From Enterococcus moraviensis ATCC BAA-383 (GTDB lineage Bacteria > Bacillota > Bacilli > Lactobacillales > Enterococcaceae): DNA of 64,000 bases. The position numbers and the translations under genes are program-made. How positions within the stretch are numbered: the stretch's first letter is position 1; every line of letters starts with the position of its first letter. The DNA is taken from positions 1 through 64,000 of the forward strand of contig NZ_ASWB01000004.1 in the NCBI RefSeq assembly GCF_000407445.1, given 5' to 3'. Below, piece after piece: positions 9,211 through 18,227 of this stretch. The notes below the pieces were generated by a model. It had not been told where the DNA came from, did not search any database, and saw nothing but the letters and a program-made list of their open reading frames with translations.

Positions 9211-9771
9211 TTACTGGAAATATTGGCTCCATTTATGTTTAGAGGTTGATTCGTAGTTTAATTGAAATTTTCGTAAAGTTTGAACATGACGTAATAGGTA
9301 GTTTGCGGCAATTCCTATAGCGATTCCAGATAATAGGCCGATAATCGAAAGGAAAGGTAAATAGAGCATAGGTGCCCAAGACTGGGCGAAGAAACAGGTC
9401 GTCAACAATTGACCAACATTATGTAAGAATCCACCAGCAGCACTAATTCCAATGATACTAACGCGTTTGGGTCCTAATTGCATAATGATAAGCATGCCTA
9501 AGTAACTAAGTAAAGCGCCACTTGCACTATAGAAAAAAGTCGAGATCGTTCCGCCAAGTAAGGTTGTTAAAATCAGACGAAGACAAACTAAAAAGAAACT
9601 GTCCCTTTTTCTCATCGTAAAAATAGCAATGATTGTAATCAAGTTAGCTAATCCTAATTTTGCACCAGGGGCAAAAGCAAAGGGATAGGGGATCATGTTT
9701 TCAATTAAGCCGATGATCACACCTTGGGCGACTAACATGGAAATATAAATATTTTTTTGTAGTTTACTCAT
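9211..9771 (-). CDS. eetB: EetB, Gx-type transmembrane protein of extracellular electron transfer
   Basis: A 186-residue membrane protein of the heptaprenyl diphosphate synthase component I (Gx) family. At least five hydrophobic spans are visible, with the GLxNLITI and GGFLHNVGQL motifs typical of the family. In Listeria its homolog EetB lies beside eetA and is needed for electron transfer out of the membrane. The old component I name is misleading, since this is not the soluble HepS. The spacing to eetA is 16 nt and to dmkB 39 nt, consistent with an operon eetA-eetB-dmkB. Confidence 0.87.
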   Translation of the reverse strand: MSKLQKNIYISMLVAQGVIIGLIENMIPYPFAFAPGAKLGLANLITIIAIFTMRKRDSFFLVCLRLILTTLLGGTISTFFYSASGALLSYLGMLIIMQLGPKRVSIIGISAAGGFLHNVGQLLTTCFFAQSWAPMLYLPFLSIIGLLSGIAIGIAANYLLRHVQTLRKFQLNYESTSKHKWSQYFQ

Positions 9772-9787
9772 AATATACTGGCAACGT

Positions 9788-10210
9788 TTAATAAATCAAA
9801 CTGCCATCCTCACTCCCATCAGAAGCCTCAACTGTAATGAATAAATTATGGGGCAAACAAGCAATAGGTGTTTCACCTGCTTTAGATATCCAACCTCGTT
9901 GTACGCAAACTTGGTCTCCGCAATTTGATTCTACCATACGGATTCTGTCACCACTGACTTCGATCAAATTGTAATCACCATCAGCATCTTCGTATTTGTA
10001 TGTATAAGTAGGGCCGTCTTCTTTTAAATCAAAAACTTTAATGACTTCGCCATCCACTTTTAGCACTGCTTGTTTTGTTGCATCATCTTGAGCTGTATTT
10101 TGAATACCAAAAACAACAAGAGGCAAGAAAGAACTGATCGTTAAAAGTAAAATAATGACAATATCCCATGGACGTATATAACTTTTCTGAATAAATTCTT
10201 TAAAATCCAA
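9788..10210 (-). CDS. eetA: EetA, NusG domain II protein of extracellular electron transfer
   Basis: Small membrane-anchored protein with one N-terminal hydrophobic segment (WDIVIILLLTISSFLPLVV) and an extracytoplasmic NusG-domain-II fold with a conserved SNCGDQVC motif and a RGWISKAGETPIACLPH stretch, typical of EetA. It works with EetB in Listeria electron transfer. I place the start at TTG 10210 (140 residues, MDFKEFIQKSYIRP) because AGGGAGAGGG lies just upstream; an in-frame ATG at 10255 would give 155 residues but has no ribosome-binding site. Confidence 0.85.
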   Translation of the reverse strand: MDFKEFIQKSYIRPWDIVIILLLTISSFLPLVVFGIQNTAQDDATKQAVLKVDGEVIKVFDLKEDGPTYTYKYEDADGDYNLIEVSGDRIRMVESNCGDQVCVQRGWISKAGETPIACLPHNLFITVEASDGSEDGSLIY

Positions 10211-10268
10211 TTCTTCCCTCTCCCTTATAGTTTTTTGTTTAATATATTTTATCATAATGATAAAAGAA

Positions 10269-10292
10269 AGTTCTAGGAGTAAACCTAGAACT
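10269..10292 (-). terminator. Hairpin between ndh2 and eetA
   Basis: AGTTCTAGG / CCTAGAACT with a 6-nt loop. On the minus strand it is followed by TTTCTTTTAT, so it may be a weak terminator that reduces eetA-eetB-dmkB expression relative to ndh2, or a processing site. Confidence 0.5.
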
Positions 10293-10317
10293 CTCTTAAA
10301 TTTTACTATAAAAGTAA

Positions 10318-12225
10318 TTATTTGCTGCCGTATCTAGATTTTGGCGTACCATACCACCATTTACCTAGTGTACGTTGTACCCATGGGATAACCCAGCGGT
10401 CTAAACCAAGTGAGCGTCCAGAGCCGTTCATCAAAGCAAATGCTACGAAGATAAACCAAATGTTTACCCAGTAGAACATACCTGATAGACAGAATGCAAT
10501 TGTTAAACCGATTGTAGCGGCACTACTTAACCAAGTAAATAACCCAGCAATCAATGCTAAAGCAATCAAGACTTCAACAATTGTCATGAATTTTTGCATG
10601 AATAACGCAACTTCTTGGTTTGGCATCATGAATTTCATAACACTTTCAAACCATTTAGGCATATGATCGAATACTTGCATTGGCTCTTCACCGTATGCAT
10701 AGCTTAAACCAAATTGAGCGGCTTTAGCAGTTGTTTCAGTTGCTTCAGCTCCGCCACCAGCTGCAGATGCACCTGTCGTTACTTGTTCTTGTAACCATGG
10801 GAACGGGAATGCAACTTTGTCAGTAAACCATGAACCATCACCGAACCAAGTACTTGGTTTTAAGTAATCGCCAGTTCCGACAATTTTTTTCATAGATTCG
10901 ACTAACCAAACCATTCCATAGAATACACGCAATGGGACACTCCATAAAACATTTCCGTAACGAGAAGAATGTCCTCGTGTTACATTACGGTCATCTTTAA
11001 TATGGAAGAACTCATGCATAATATATTGGAACATGTAATAGCCAGAACGAATGTCAAAGAAATATTTCAAGTTAACAATATGTTTCATGATAATCGCTAA
11101 GAAACCACTAAGATGGATTTTATCGAATAAGTTTGCGACACCCCATTTAGCACCGACAGAAACCATGAATCCTTGATAATTTCCTTTGAATTTGTGTTTT
11201 TCAGTACCTTTGATGTCCGCTACGATATTTGCAGCAGCTGTGTGACCAGTTTGTTCAGCAGCTTGAACGATTTGAGGCGTTGGTGTTTCAGGGAATTCTT
11301 CGTAGTACACCAAGTCACCAACGATATAGATGTTTTTATCTTCATATCCCTTAGCTTGCATGAACTCATTGGCAATCAAACGATTTCCACGAGCTGATTC
11401 TAAACCGAAGTCAGCAGCGTCAGAAGTTGCTTTCACACCTGCAGTCCAGATCAATGTGTGTGTTGGAACTGTAGAACCATCTTTTAATTTGATATGATCT
11501 GCAGCTACTTCAACGATTGGTGCGTTAAGCAACAATTTCACATTTTTCTTCTCTAAGTAACGTTCAGCTTTTGCTGCATCATTACGAGATAACATGTTTA
11601 AGATTGTCGGCATTGCTTCAACGACCATTAATGTAAATTCATTAGGGTCAAGTTTAAATTCTTTTGCAAGACGATCTTTCCAGTCGATTAGTTCGCCGAC
11701 CATTTCGATACCAGTAAATCCTGAACCACAGACAACAAATGTTAGCATTGCTTTACGAACTTCTGGATCTGGTTCGATTGCTGCTTTTTCAACTGTTTCC
11801 AAGATATGTTCACGAATTTTCAGAGAGTTTTCAAAAGACCATAAAGTAAATCCATGTTCTTTCACTCCAGGAGTACCAAAATCATTTGGCTCGCCACCCA
11901 TACCGATGATCAATTGGTCAAATTCATAAGAACCTAACTGTGTTTGAACGACTTTTTTGTCTTTATCGATACCAGTTACAGTGTCTGTTACAAGGGTAAC
12001 GTTCTTTTTGCGTGAGAATAAACGTTGCAAGTCATATTGGATCGCAGAAGGCTCAACACGTCCTCCAGCTACTTCGTGCAACTCAGTCATCATGGTGTGG
12101 TAAGAATGACGATCAATTAAAGTAATCTCAACGTCAGAATCTTTTTTCAATTTTTTTGCTAAAAATTTAGTAGCTGAAACTCCAGCATAACCAGCTCCCA
12201 CAACGACAATTTTTTGCTTTGTCAT
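10318..12225 (-). CDS. ndh2: Type II NADH dehydrogenase with C-terminal membrane domain (electron transfer Ndh2)
   Basis: The 635-residue protein has an N-terminal two-dinucleotide-fold NDH-2 module (GAGYAGVSATKFL at 8-20, a second VCGSGFTGIEMVGEL fold near 165, and NIYIVGDL near 300 for FAD). An extended C-terminal part of about 230 residues follows, with hydrophobic spans near 560-620 of DoxX-like character. This extension separates it from respiratory Ndh of about 400 residues and is the hallmark of the flavin-based extracellular electron transfer enzyme. It oxidises NADH and reduces demethylmenaquinone at the membrane. It is divergent from pplA. Confidence 0.92.
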   Translation of the reverse strand: MTKQKIVVVGAGYAGVSATKFLAKKLKKDSDVEITLIDRHSYHTMMTELHEVAGGRVEPSAIQYDLQRLFSRKKNVTLVTDTVTGIDKDKKVVQTQLGSYEFDQLIIGMGGEPNDFGTPGVKEHGFTLWSFENSLKIREHILETVEKAAIEPDPEVRKAMLTFVVCGSGFTGIEMVGELIDWKDRLAKEFKLDPNEFTLMVVEAMPTILNMLSRNDAAKAERYLEKKNVKLLLNAPIVEVAADHIKLKDGSTVPTHTLIWTAGVKATSDAADFGLESARGNRLIANEFMQAKGYEDKNIYIVGDLVYYEEFPETPTPQIVQAAEQTGHTAAANIVADIKGTEKHKFKGNYQGFMVSVGAKWGVANLFDKIHLSGFLAIIMKHIVNLKYFFDIRSGYYMFQYIMHEFFHIKDDRNVTRGHSSRYGNVLWSVPLRVFYGMVWLVESMKKIVGTGDYLKPSTWFGDGSWFTDKVAFPFPWLQEQVTTGASAAGGGAEATETTAKAAQFGLSYAYGEEPMQVFDHMPKWFESVMKFMMPNQEVALFMQKFMTIVEVLIALALIAGLFTWLSSAATIGLTIAFCLSGMFYWVNIWFIFVAFALMNGSGRSLGLDRWVIPWVQRTLGKWWYGTPKSRYGSK

Positions 12226-12255
12226 TGATAATCCGCTCCTTAAAAAAATAAAATA

Positions 12256-12274
12256 GAAAATGATAATAATTACA
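12256..12274 (-). promoter_or_regulatory. Fur-like box in the ndh2 leader
   Basis: GAAAATGATAATAATTACA matches 15 of 19 positions of the classical Fur box GATAATGATAATCATTATC. It sits between the ndh2 promoter and start codon. Iron-dependent repression of an electron transfer locus would be plausible, but AT-rich leaders produce such matches by chance. Confidence 0.4.
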
Positions 12275-12285
12275 CAATCGAATTC

Positions 12286-12314
12286 ATTATATAGCGATAA
12301 TCAGGTTTTGTCTA
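12286..12314 (-). promoter_or_regulatory. Promoter of ndh2
   Basis: On the minus strand TAGACA and TATAAT are separated by exactly 17 nt, about 60 nt upstream of the ndh2 start. Confidence 0.75.
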
Positions 12315-12403
12315 ATAACAATTCTTAAATATAGGAAATAAATTTTTTTTATTAAAAAGGGGTGAAAAACGAGTAAAATTTTGTCTTTCTTTTATCACTT
12401 TAA

Positions 12404-12459
12404 TTGACATAATTGAATTTTTCTATAGAATGTAAATTATATCACAAACTTAATTTGTG
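12404..12459 (+). promoter_or_regulatory. Promoter of pplA with downstream dyad
   Basis: TTGACA (12404-12409), 16-nt spacer, TAGAAT (12426-12431). Just downstream CACAAA-CTTAA-TTTGTG (12443-12459) forms a 6-bp dyad that would lie near the transcription start and could be an operator or a small leader hairpin. Confidence 0.7.
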
Positions 12460-12491
12460 GAACGTTTAAGAAAAGGAAAAGGTGAACAAAA

Positions 12492-13421
12492 ATGAAAATG
12501 AACAAAATTGTAAAGGGCTTCACAGCTATCGCACTTTCATCTCTTTTATTAGCAGCATGTAACTCAGATAACAAAAAGGATACAGCAAAATCTTCTGAAT
12601 CAACTACTGCAACATCAAAAACAGCTGAATCTTCTACAGTAGCAGAAAAAGAAGCTGGTGCAGATTTACAAGATGGTACGTATAAATTAGAAGAAAAAAA
12701 TGAATCAAACGGTTACCGTGCAACATTTGAAATGACTGTTAAAGATGGTAAAATCACTGAATCTAAATATGACAATATCAACGCTGATGGTAAATCAAAA
12801 GCGGATGACAAAGACTATAACAAAAATATGAAAGACAAATCAGGCGTAGGTCCTGCTGAATACATCAAAGAATTAAACGATTCTTTTGTTAAAGCACAAA
12901 GCGCTGACGGTGTAGAAGTAGTAACTGGTGCGACTCACTCTAGTGAATCATTCCAAAACTATGCACAACAATTGATCCAAGCAGCTCAAGCAGGCGACAC
13001 TAAAACAATCGAAATCGACAATGGTGCTGACCTTAAAGACGGTACGTATGCATTGAAAGAAAAAAATAATTCAAATGGCTACCATACTGAATTCTCAATC
13101 GTTGTTAAAGATGGTAAAGTAACACAATCTAACTACGATAACGTGAATGACGAAGGCAAATCTAAAAAAGATGATGCTGACTACAACAAAAACATGAAAG
13201 ACAAATCAGGCGTAGGCCCAGCAGAATACATCAAAACGTTGAATGAAGAATTAGTTAAAGCAATGAACGAAGAAGACGGATCAGCTGCAAACGTTGAAGT
13301 AGTAACTGGTGCAACTCACAGCTCTCACTCATTCGTAATCTATGCAGAACAATTAGTGAACGCTGCTGAAAAAGGCGATACTAACGAAATCGTTGTAGAT
13401 AATATCGTAATGAAAAAATAA
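12492..13421 (+). CDS. pplA: Flavinylated extracellular electron transfer lipoprotein PplA
   Basis: A 309-residue lipoprotein with signal peptide and lipobox LLAAC (Cys23), a Ser/Thr-rich linker, and two FMN-binding domains in tandem (about 58-161 and 177-292). Each carries the flavinylation motif VVTGATHSS (near 145-151 and 272-278), where FmnB attaches FMN through a phosphoester. Outside the membrane it passes electrons from the quinone/EetAB pathway to iron or other acceptors. The two domains share long identical stretches such as DYNKNMKDKSGVGPAEYIK. AAGGTG lies 8 nt before ATG 12492, and a terminator follows directly. Confidence 0.93.
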   Translation: MKMNKIVKGFTAIALSSLLLAACNSDNKKDTAKSSESTTATSKTAESSTVAEKEAGADLQDGTYKLEEKNESNGYRATFEMTVKDGKITESKYDNINADGKSKADDKDYNKNMKDKSGVGPAEYIKELNDSFVKAQSADGVEVVTGATHSSESFQNYAQQLIQAAQAGDTKTIEIDNGADLKDGTYALKEKNNSNGYHTEFSIVVKDGKVTQSNYDNVNDEGKSKKDDADYNKNMKDKSGVGPAEYIKTLNEELVKAMNEEDGSAANVEVVTGATHSSHSFVIYAEQLVNAAEKGDTNEIVVDNIVMKK

Positions 13422-13454
13422 TTTGTCCTAGTACAAATTAAAAGATAATTATAG

Positions 13455-13488
13455 GCAGAATCCAGTACCAAATTGGATTCTGCTTTTT
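13455..13488 (+). terminator. Terminator after pplA
   Basis: GCAGAATCCAGT / ATTGGATTCTGC hairpin followed by TTTTTGC. It separates the highly expressed lipoprotein gene from fmnB. Confidence 0.88.
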
Positions 13489-13493
13489 GCTGT

Positions 13494-13885
13494 GAATCAC
13501 TGTGACTGGCTGTGCCAGAGCAGATGATGAACAGTACTTGGCGAACGAAGAGAGCGAAGTAACCTAACTAGGAATCACTGTGACTGGCTGTGCCAGAGCA
13601 GATGATGAACAGTACTTGGCGAACGAAGAGAGCGAAGTAACCTAACTAGGAATCACCAAACGCCATGCACCTAAACCTGAAATAGTAATCAGTGGTCCTA
13701 AAGAGCACAAAATAGCCAAAGTCTTGTGCCAGAGCAGATGATGAACAGTACTTGGCGAACAGAGTGAGCGAAGTAAGCTAACTAGGAATCACCAAACGCT
13801 ATACACCTAAACCTGAAATAGTAATCAGCGGTCCTAAAGAGCACAAAATAGCCAAAGTCTTGTGCCAGAGCAGATGATGAATAGT
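13494..13885 (+). repeat. Composite tandem repeat between pplA and fmnB
   Basis: Two identical 78-bp units (13494-13571 and 13572-13649) are followed by a 136-bp unit (13650-13785) and a second, truncated 136-bp unit (13786 to about 13885). All begin GAATCAC and share the CAGAGCAGATGATGAACAGTACTTGG segment in part, while the larger unit has about 60 bp of extra sequence in its first half. The 626-bp gap up to fmnB holds no convincing gene. There is no constant repeat with variable spacer, so it is not a CRISPR array. Confidence 0.9.
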
Positions 13886-14047
13886 AAACAGTGACTGCAA
13901 GGCCCATTGCCTCATTACCAAAATTTCAAAGAAACATTGGCTCAATCTCACTATAAAACGAAAATAAAAGATAGAAAATCCTTTCCATTCATGAAAAAAA
14001 GAGCTACTATAAATAAGACAATTTTTCTATGTAGAAAGAGGGATACG

Positions 14048-15127
14048 ATGAAAAACAAAAAATCACTAATTATTGTAATAGCGGCTCTATTTTTAGTTAT
14101 TTTAGCAGGATGTAATACCAAAGATAAAACTGAAGAGGCAAAAATCAACAAAGAACCTTATTCAGATCAGCAATCATTATTAGGAACATATGTCCAAGTT
14201 AGAATCTATGATGACGGCAAAGAAGATGTATTAGAAAAAGCCTTTGCCAGAGTGAAAGAGCTAGGCGATAAAATCACGGTCAATGAAAAAGGCTCTGAAA
14301 TCGATAAAATCAATGAACAAGCGGGGATCAAACCAGTCAAAGTCTCTGATGATATATACCCATTATTGAAGCGAGCATATGAATATAGTGAAGATTCTTC
14401 TGGTGGATTTGATATGGCGATTGGACCAATTACACAATTGTGGCATATCGGTTTTGATGATGCACGTAAACCTTCACAAGAGGAAATTGATCAAGCACTA
14501 AAATTGGTTGATTACCACAAAGTGAAGTTGAATGACGAAGAGAAAACAGTCTACCTTGAAGAAAAAGGGATGCAACTGGATTTAGGTGCAATCGCAAAAG
14601 GTTTTATTACAGATGAAGTTGTGAAAGTCTTGAAAGACAATGGTGTAACAACTGCGATTGTGGATTTAGGTGGAAATGTTTTTGTGTTGGGTCATAGTCC
14701 ACGCGGTAAAGACATGGATTGGAATGTTGGAATCCAAGATCCAAATAAAGCACGTAATACAGTAATCGGAACGATTCAAGAGAGCAATAAAACACTCGTT
14801 ACTTCTGGGATATATGAACGCTTTTTAGAAGTAGATGGGGAAAAATATCATCACTTATTTGATCCTAAAACAGGTTATCCTTTTGATAATGATATTGCTG
14901 GTGTAACAGTAATCACAAATGAATCGATCGATGGTGATGGACTATCAACAGCAGTATTTGCTATGGGTGTCAAAAAAGGCTTGGAATATGCTGAAGGATT
15001 GAAAAATGTTGATGTGATTTTCGTCACAAAAGAAGATGAAGTGTTTGTAAGTAAAGATATTGAAAAAGTTTTTGAATTAGGAAAAGATTCAGGTTATACA
15101 ATGGGAGATCGTAAAGATCTGAAATAA
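14048..15127 (+). CDS. fmnB: FAD:protein FMN transferase, ApbE-type lipoprotein
   Basis: A 359-residue ApbE-family lipoprotein with signal peptide and lipobox ILAGC (Cys22). Family landmarks include GTYVQVRIYDD, the region GGFDMAIGPITQLW, DLGAIAKGF, DLGGNVFVLG, and the Mg-binding SIDGDGLSTAVFAMG. It transfers FMN from FAD to Thr/Ser of PplA outside the cell. ATG 14048 follows GAAAGAGGG and begins a proper signal peptide; the frame stays open upstream to 13907 but without signal. It ends 11 nt before dmkA, so both form an operon. Confidence 0.92.
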   Translation: MKNKKSLIIVIAALFLVILAGCNTKDKTEEAKINKEPYSDQQSLLGTYVQVRIYDDGKEDVLEKAFARVKELGDKITVNEKGSEIDKINEQAGIKPVKVSDDIYPLLKRAYEYSEDSSGGFDMAIGPITQLWHIGFDDARKPSQEEIDQALKLVDYHKVKLNDEEKTVYLEEKGMQLDLGAIAKGFITDEVVKVLKDNGVTTAIVDLGGNVFVLGHSPRGKDMDWNVGIQDPNKARNTVIGTIQESNKTLVTSGIYERFLEVDGEKYHHLFDPKTGYPFDNDIAGVTVITNESIDGDGLSTAVFAMGVKKGLEYAEGLKNVDVIFVTKEDEVFVSKDIEKVFELGKDSGYTMGDRKDLK

Positions 15128-15138
15128 GGAGAAACGAT

Positions 15139-16092
15139 ATGTCATTGAAAGTATTTTTGCAAGTTGTGGAAATTCAGACAAAATTAGCAAGTCTATTTCC
15201 TTTTGCAGTCGGGGTGTTATTTTCTATTGCCTATTTTCATGAATTTCAAATAGGTTATACGATACTGTTTTTCATTGGGATGGTCGTTTTTGATATGGCA
15301 ACAACAGCAATCAACAATTATATGGACTTTAAAAAAGCAAAGTCTGAAGTATATAAATATGAAGAGAATATTATCGGAACTTCGGGTATTTCGCCAGTTC
15401 TTGTACGTAATATGATTTTTGGAATGATCGCTTTTTCAGCAGTAATAGGGTTCTTTTTAACCCTCAAAACGGGTTGGTTATTTTTGGTGATGGGCGGTGT
15501 ATGCTGTTTTATCGGTATATTTTATACGTTTGGACCAATTCCATTATCTCGTATGCCTTTAGGGGAAGTATTCAGTGGATTCACTATGGGGCTAGGGATT
15601 TTTGCGATGACGATCTATTTGAATGTCCAAGAGAATCGTCCGTTTTATTTGTTGCTTGATTGGGGTCGTGGAACATTTGCGTTGGATGGGAATTTATGGG
15701 CGTTGTTTGCCATTGTTTGGGCATCTTTACCAATGGTGTTTACGATCGCGAATATTATGTTGGCGAATAATTTGAGGGATTTAGATACGGATATTGAGAA
15801 TCATCGTTATACATTGGTTTACTACATTGGTCGGAAACAAGGCGTAGTATTATTTCAAGTATTAATGTTAGCCTGTTATGCAGGGATACTGATTGGATTG
15901 CCGTTTGGTATCTATCATTGGCCGATTTTAACTGTATTTTTATCCTTGCCAGTTGTTTGGAAAAATCTCCAATCATTTAAAAAAGAATTGCCACATCCAA
16001 AAAGCTTTGGCTATTCAATAAAAAATCTAATGGCTTTTAATGGTAGCTATTTGTTGGGCCTATTACTAACGATTGTTTTAGAAAAAATATAA
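15139..16092 (+). CDS. dmkA: 1,4-dihydroxy-2-naphthoate polyprenyltransferase
   Basis: UbiA-family membrane prenyltransferase of 317 residues with about nine hydrophobic spans. The first aspartate motif appears as NNYMDFKKAKSE and the second as NNLRDLDTDIENHRYTL. It joins the polyprenyl chain from DmkB to dihydroxynaphthoate to give the demethylmenaquinone used by the electron transfer chain. It could also be the general MenA; the locus context favours DmkA. AAGGAG precedes ATG 15139. Confidence 0.9.
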   Translation: MSLKVFLQVVEIQTKLASLFPFAVGVLFSIAYFHEFQIGYTILFFIGMVVFDMATTAINNYMDFKKAKSEVYKYEENIIGTSGISPVLVRNMIFGMIAFSAVIGFFLTLKTGWLFLVMGGVCCFIGIFYTFGPIPLSRMPLGEVFSGFTMGLGIFAMTIYLNVQENRPFYLLLDWGRGTFALDGNLWALFAIVWASLPMVFTIANIMLANNLRDLDTDIENHRYTLVYYIGRKQGVVLFQVLMLACYAGILIGLPFGIYHWPILTVFLSLPVVWKNLQSFKKELPHPKSFGYSIKNLMAFNGSYLLGLLLTIVLEKI

Positions 16093-16094
16093 AT

Positions 16095-16145
16095 AAAAAA
16101 GAAGGAAGCAGTAACCAACAACGACTCTGCTTTCTTCTTTTTTTC
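16095..16145. terminator. Terminator after dmkA
   Basis: AAAAAAGAAGGAAGCAG / CTGCTTTCTTCTTTTTTT with a loop of about 15 nt; it can also serve the convergent gene at 16181. Confidence 0.85.
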
Positions 16146-16180
16146 GATCTATTTTTAACAACCCTTTTTTAAACTACTCT

Positions 16181-17119
16181 TTATTTTTTTTTACTTTTTA
16201 TAAACAGAAATAATATAGCTAGTAAAATAATAGCGATACCGCCAATTGAAAAGTAAACATTTTTCTTTTCCCCGGTATTTGGAAATAGTCCTTTTTTCTT
16301 TTCTTCTTTTGTTTCGGAAGTCACTTTTGTCTGTTCAACTGGTTTAGAAGAATCCGTCGTTACTGCTGTAGCGAAAGCTTTATCAGTCAATGTGTAGACA
16401 GGTGAATAAGCTCCTGATAGAAAAGAGTAAGCAGCAAAGCTGAAATTATCTTTGTAAGGAAGAGTAAAATAACCTTCTTCATCCGTTGTACTATACGCAG
16501 TAGGAGACACTAATGGAAATAAATCCTTTATGGAATTAATAGCTTGTCCCTCAGTACCGTAAATATAAATACCGTTTGGCGTACTATCATCAATAGCGAT
16601 TATTCGACCTTTGACTTCTTTTTTATCAGTATCATAAGAAATAAATTGGATGTCATAGCTTGGTGTAGCTTTGGCGACTAAATAGCCCATGCCCATAGTC
16701 ATTTTTTCCTTTGTAGAATCGTCTGTGAAGCTGACCTTGACCTTATTGTAACCTAATTGCTCTGTTGGCGCTTCTTCTAAAAGTTGTAAGTCTTTAAAGG
16801 TATCACCTTGGGCAGAAAAATTATTCTGAAGCATTTCTGCAGTCACTTGTTCTCCTTGTAAAACAACCAGTGTTGAAGTCTTAAAGCTATTGTATTCTGC
16901 TTCTGACATACTAGTCATGTCTGTAGAAGTGGCTTCTGAAATTTGAGAAAAACTACTATCCACAGTTTTCGTATAAACATCCTCTGTGTTTTGAGTTGAG
17001 TCTACTGTGGAAGAACTTTCGACTGTTGGGCTTTCAGATGTTGCGTTGATTTCTTCGGCAAAACTAGTGCTTGGTAGAGTAAAAAGTAAAGTAACCAAAC
17101 AAAAAACAATTTTTTTCAT
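16181..17119 (-). CDS. Sortase-type cell-wall anchored protein, hypothetical
   Basis: A 312-residue secreted protein with a signal peptide (about 1-22, ending SFA-EE), a Ser/Thr-rich region to about 70, an unrecognised central part, a linker rich in Lys/Glu, and a C-terminal cell-wall sorting signal: FPNTG, then a hydrophobic helix (SIGGIAIILLAILFLFI) and KSKKK. FPNTG departs from the usual LPXTG, with Phe in first position, but position, helix and charged tail fit sortase A processing. Function unknown. It has AGGGGA before the ATG and is monocistronic. Confidence 0.8.
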   Translation of the reverse strand: MKKIVFCLVTLLFTLPSTSFAEEINATSESPTVESSSTVDSTQNTEDVYTKTVDSSFSQISEATSTDMTSMSEAEYNSFKTSTLVVLQGEQVTAEMLQNNFSAQGDTFKDLQLLEEAPTEQLGYNKVKVSFTDDSTKEKMTMGMGYLVAKATPSYDIQFISYDTDKKEVKGRIIAIDDSTPNGIYIYGTEGQAINSIKDLFPLVSPTAYSTTDEEGYFTLPYKDNFSFAAYSFLSGAYSPVYTLTDKAFATAVTTDSSKPVEQTKVTSETKEEKKKGLFPNTGEKKNVYFSIGGIAIILLAILFLFIKSKKK

Positions 17120-17240
17120 AACTATTCCCCTTTTTGTAATATTCGTATTGTTCGCAATATAAATGTAACATAATTGAAATGTATATGAAACTATTGTAAG
17201 GAATTAGCTATTTTTCTTAAGGAATTCTTAATAAATTTGA

Positions 17241-18227
17241 TTAGATCGTTGGAGTGATCGCGCTTAAACTAATTTCTCCAGAAGAAAGTACTTTTTCTGA
17301 TTGATCGTTCAATTGGACAATTAGTTCTCCGTGATGGTTAATTGCTGTAGCGATCCCTTCATAGTCAATCCCTGCTTGTGTAAAGGAGACTGTTTTGCCG
17401 ATAACGAATGACTTTTTCCGATATTCGTCTAAAAAGCCTTGTTCAGGCAACTGATCTAAAATAGTGTAAAATTGAGTCCAAATGGCTCCAATTAGCTCGT
17501 TACGAGTAATAGTAGGCTTTTTTTCAGGGAATAAAGATGTCGCTTTTTTTTGTAGGTCTTCTGGGAACTCGTTTTGCTTCAATGAAAAATTGATTCCCAT
17601 ACCAATAATGACATTTGAAATTTGTCCTGATTCAACATCGCTCATGGCTTCTGATAAAATACCACAAACTTTTTTACCATTGATATAGATATCGTTGACC
17701 CATTTTATTTCGGTGTTTGTATGGGCCAGATCATCCATGGCACGAGCAATCGCTACTGCCATGATCACAGTGTATTGAGCCATCTCCTCAAAAATTTGAT
17801 TGGGTCTTAACAGCATGCTCATATAGATACCGCTACCCGCTTTTGAAAAGAACGGACGACCAAATCGGCCTTTGGGCGCTTCTTGAATATCTGCTACAAT
17901 CAAGGTATTATCAGGTTCGCCGTTAATTGCTGCGAGTTTAGCATCTTTCATAGTGGATTCAGAAGAATTTAACACGGTAATCGAAAGCTTAGGTGTTGTA
18001 GAACCGAGTGCTAATTTGATTCCTTCCACAGATAAGACATCTGATTTATCATAGCTGTAGCCTTTATTTCGGCTACTTGAAATAGTGTGACCTTCTTTTT
18101 TTAATTCATTGATTGCTTTCCAGATGGCAGTTCGAGATAAAGAAAGTTGTTGTGCCATTTCTTCTCCTGAAATAAATTCTGGTGCTTGTTTCATTAATAA
18201 GGTTAACACCTGGCTTTTAGTAGACAT
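17241..18227 (-). CDS. birA: Bifunctional biotin--[acetyl-CoA-carboxylase] ligase / biotin repressor BirA
   Basis: A 328-residue protein with an N-terminal helix-turn-helix (SGEEMAQQLSLSRTAIWKAINELK, about 19-42), then the ligase domain with the biotinyl-adenylate loop KGRFGRPF, and WVNDIYINGKKVCGILSE with the catalytic lysine region. A C-terminal SH3-like domain follows. It biotinylates carrier proteins such as acetyl-CoA carboxylase, and the HTH implies repression of biotin uptake or synthesis genes. ATG 18227 has AAAGGAG upstream on the minus strand. Confidence 0.94.
   Translation of the reverse strand: MSTKSQVLTLLMKQAPEFISGEEMAQQLSLSRTAIWKAINELKKEGHTISSSRNKGYSYDKSDVLSVEGIKLALGSTTPKLSITVLNSSESTMKDAKLAAINGEPDNTLIVADIQEAPKGRFGRPFFSKAGSGIYMSMLLRPNQIFEEMAQYTVIMAVAIARAMDDLAHTNTEIKWVNDIYINGKKVCGILSEAMSDVESGQISNVIIGMGINFSLKQNEFPEDLQKKATSLFPEKKPTITRNELIGAIWTQFYTILDQLPEQGFLDEYRKKSFVIGKTVSFTQAGIDYEGIATAINHHGELIVQLNDQSEKVLSSGEISLSAITPTI

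Noticed and set aside
13494-13885. CRISPR array
   Set aside because: The repeats are long, of two lengths, without distinct spacers of constant size and without cas genes.
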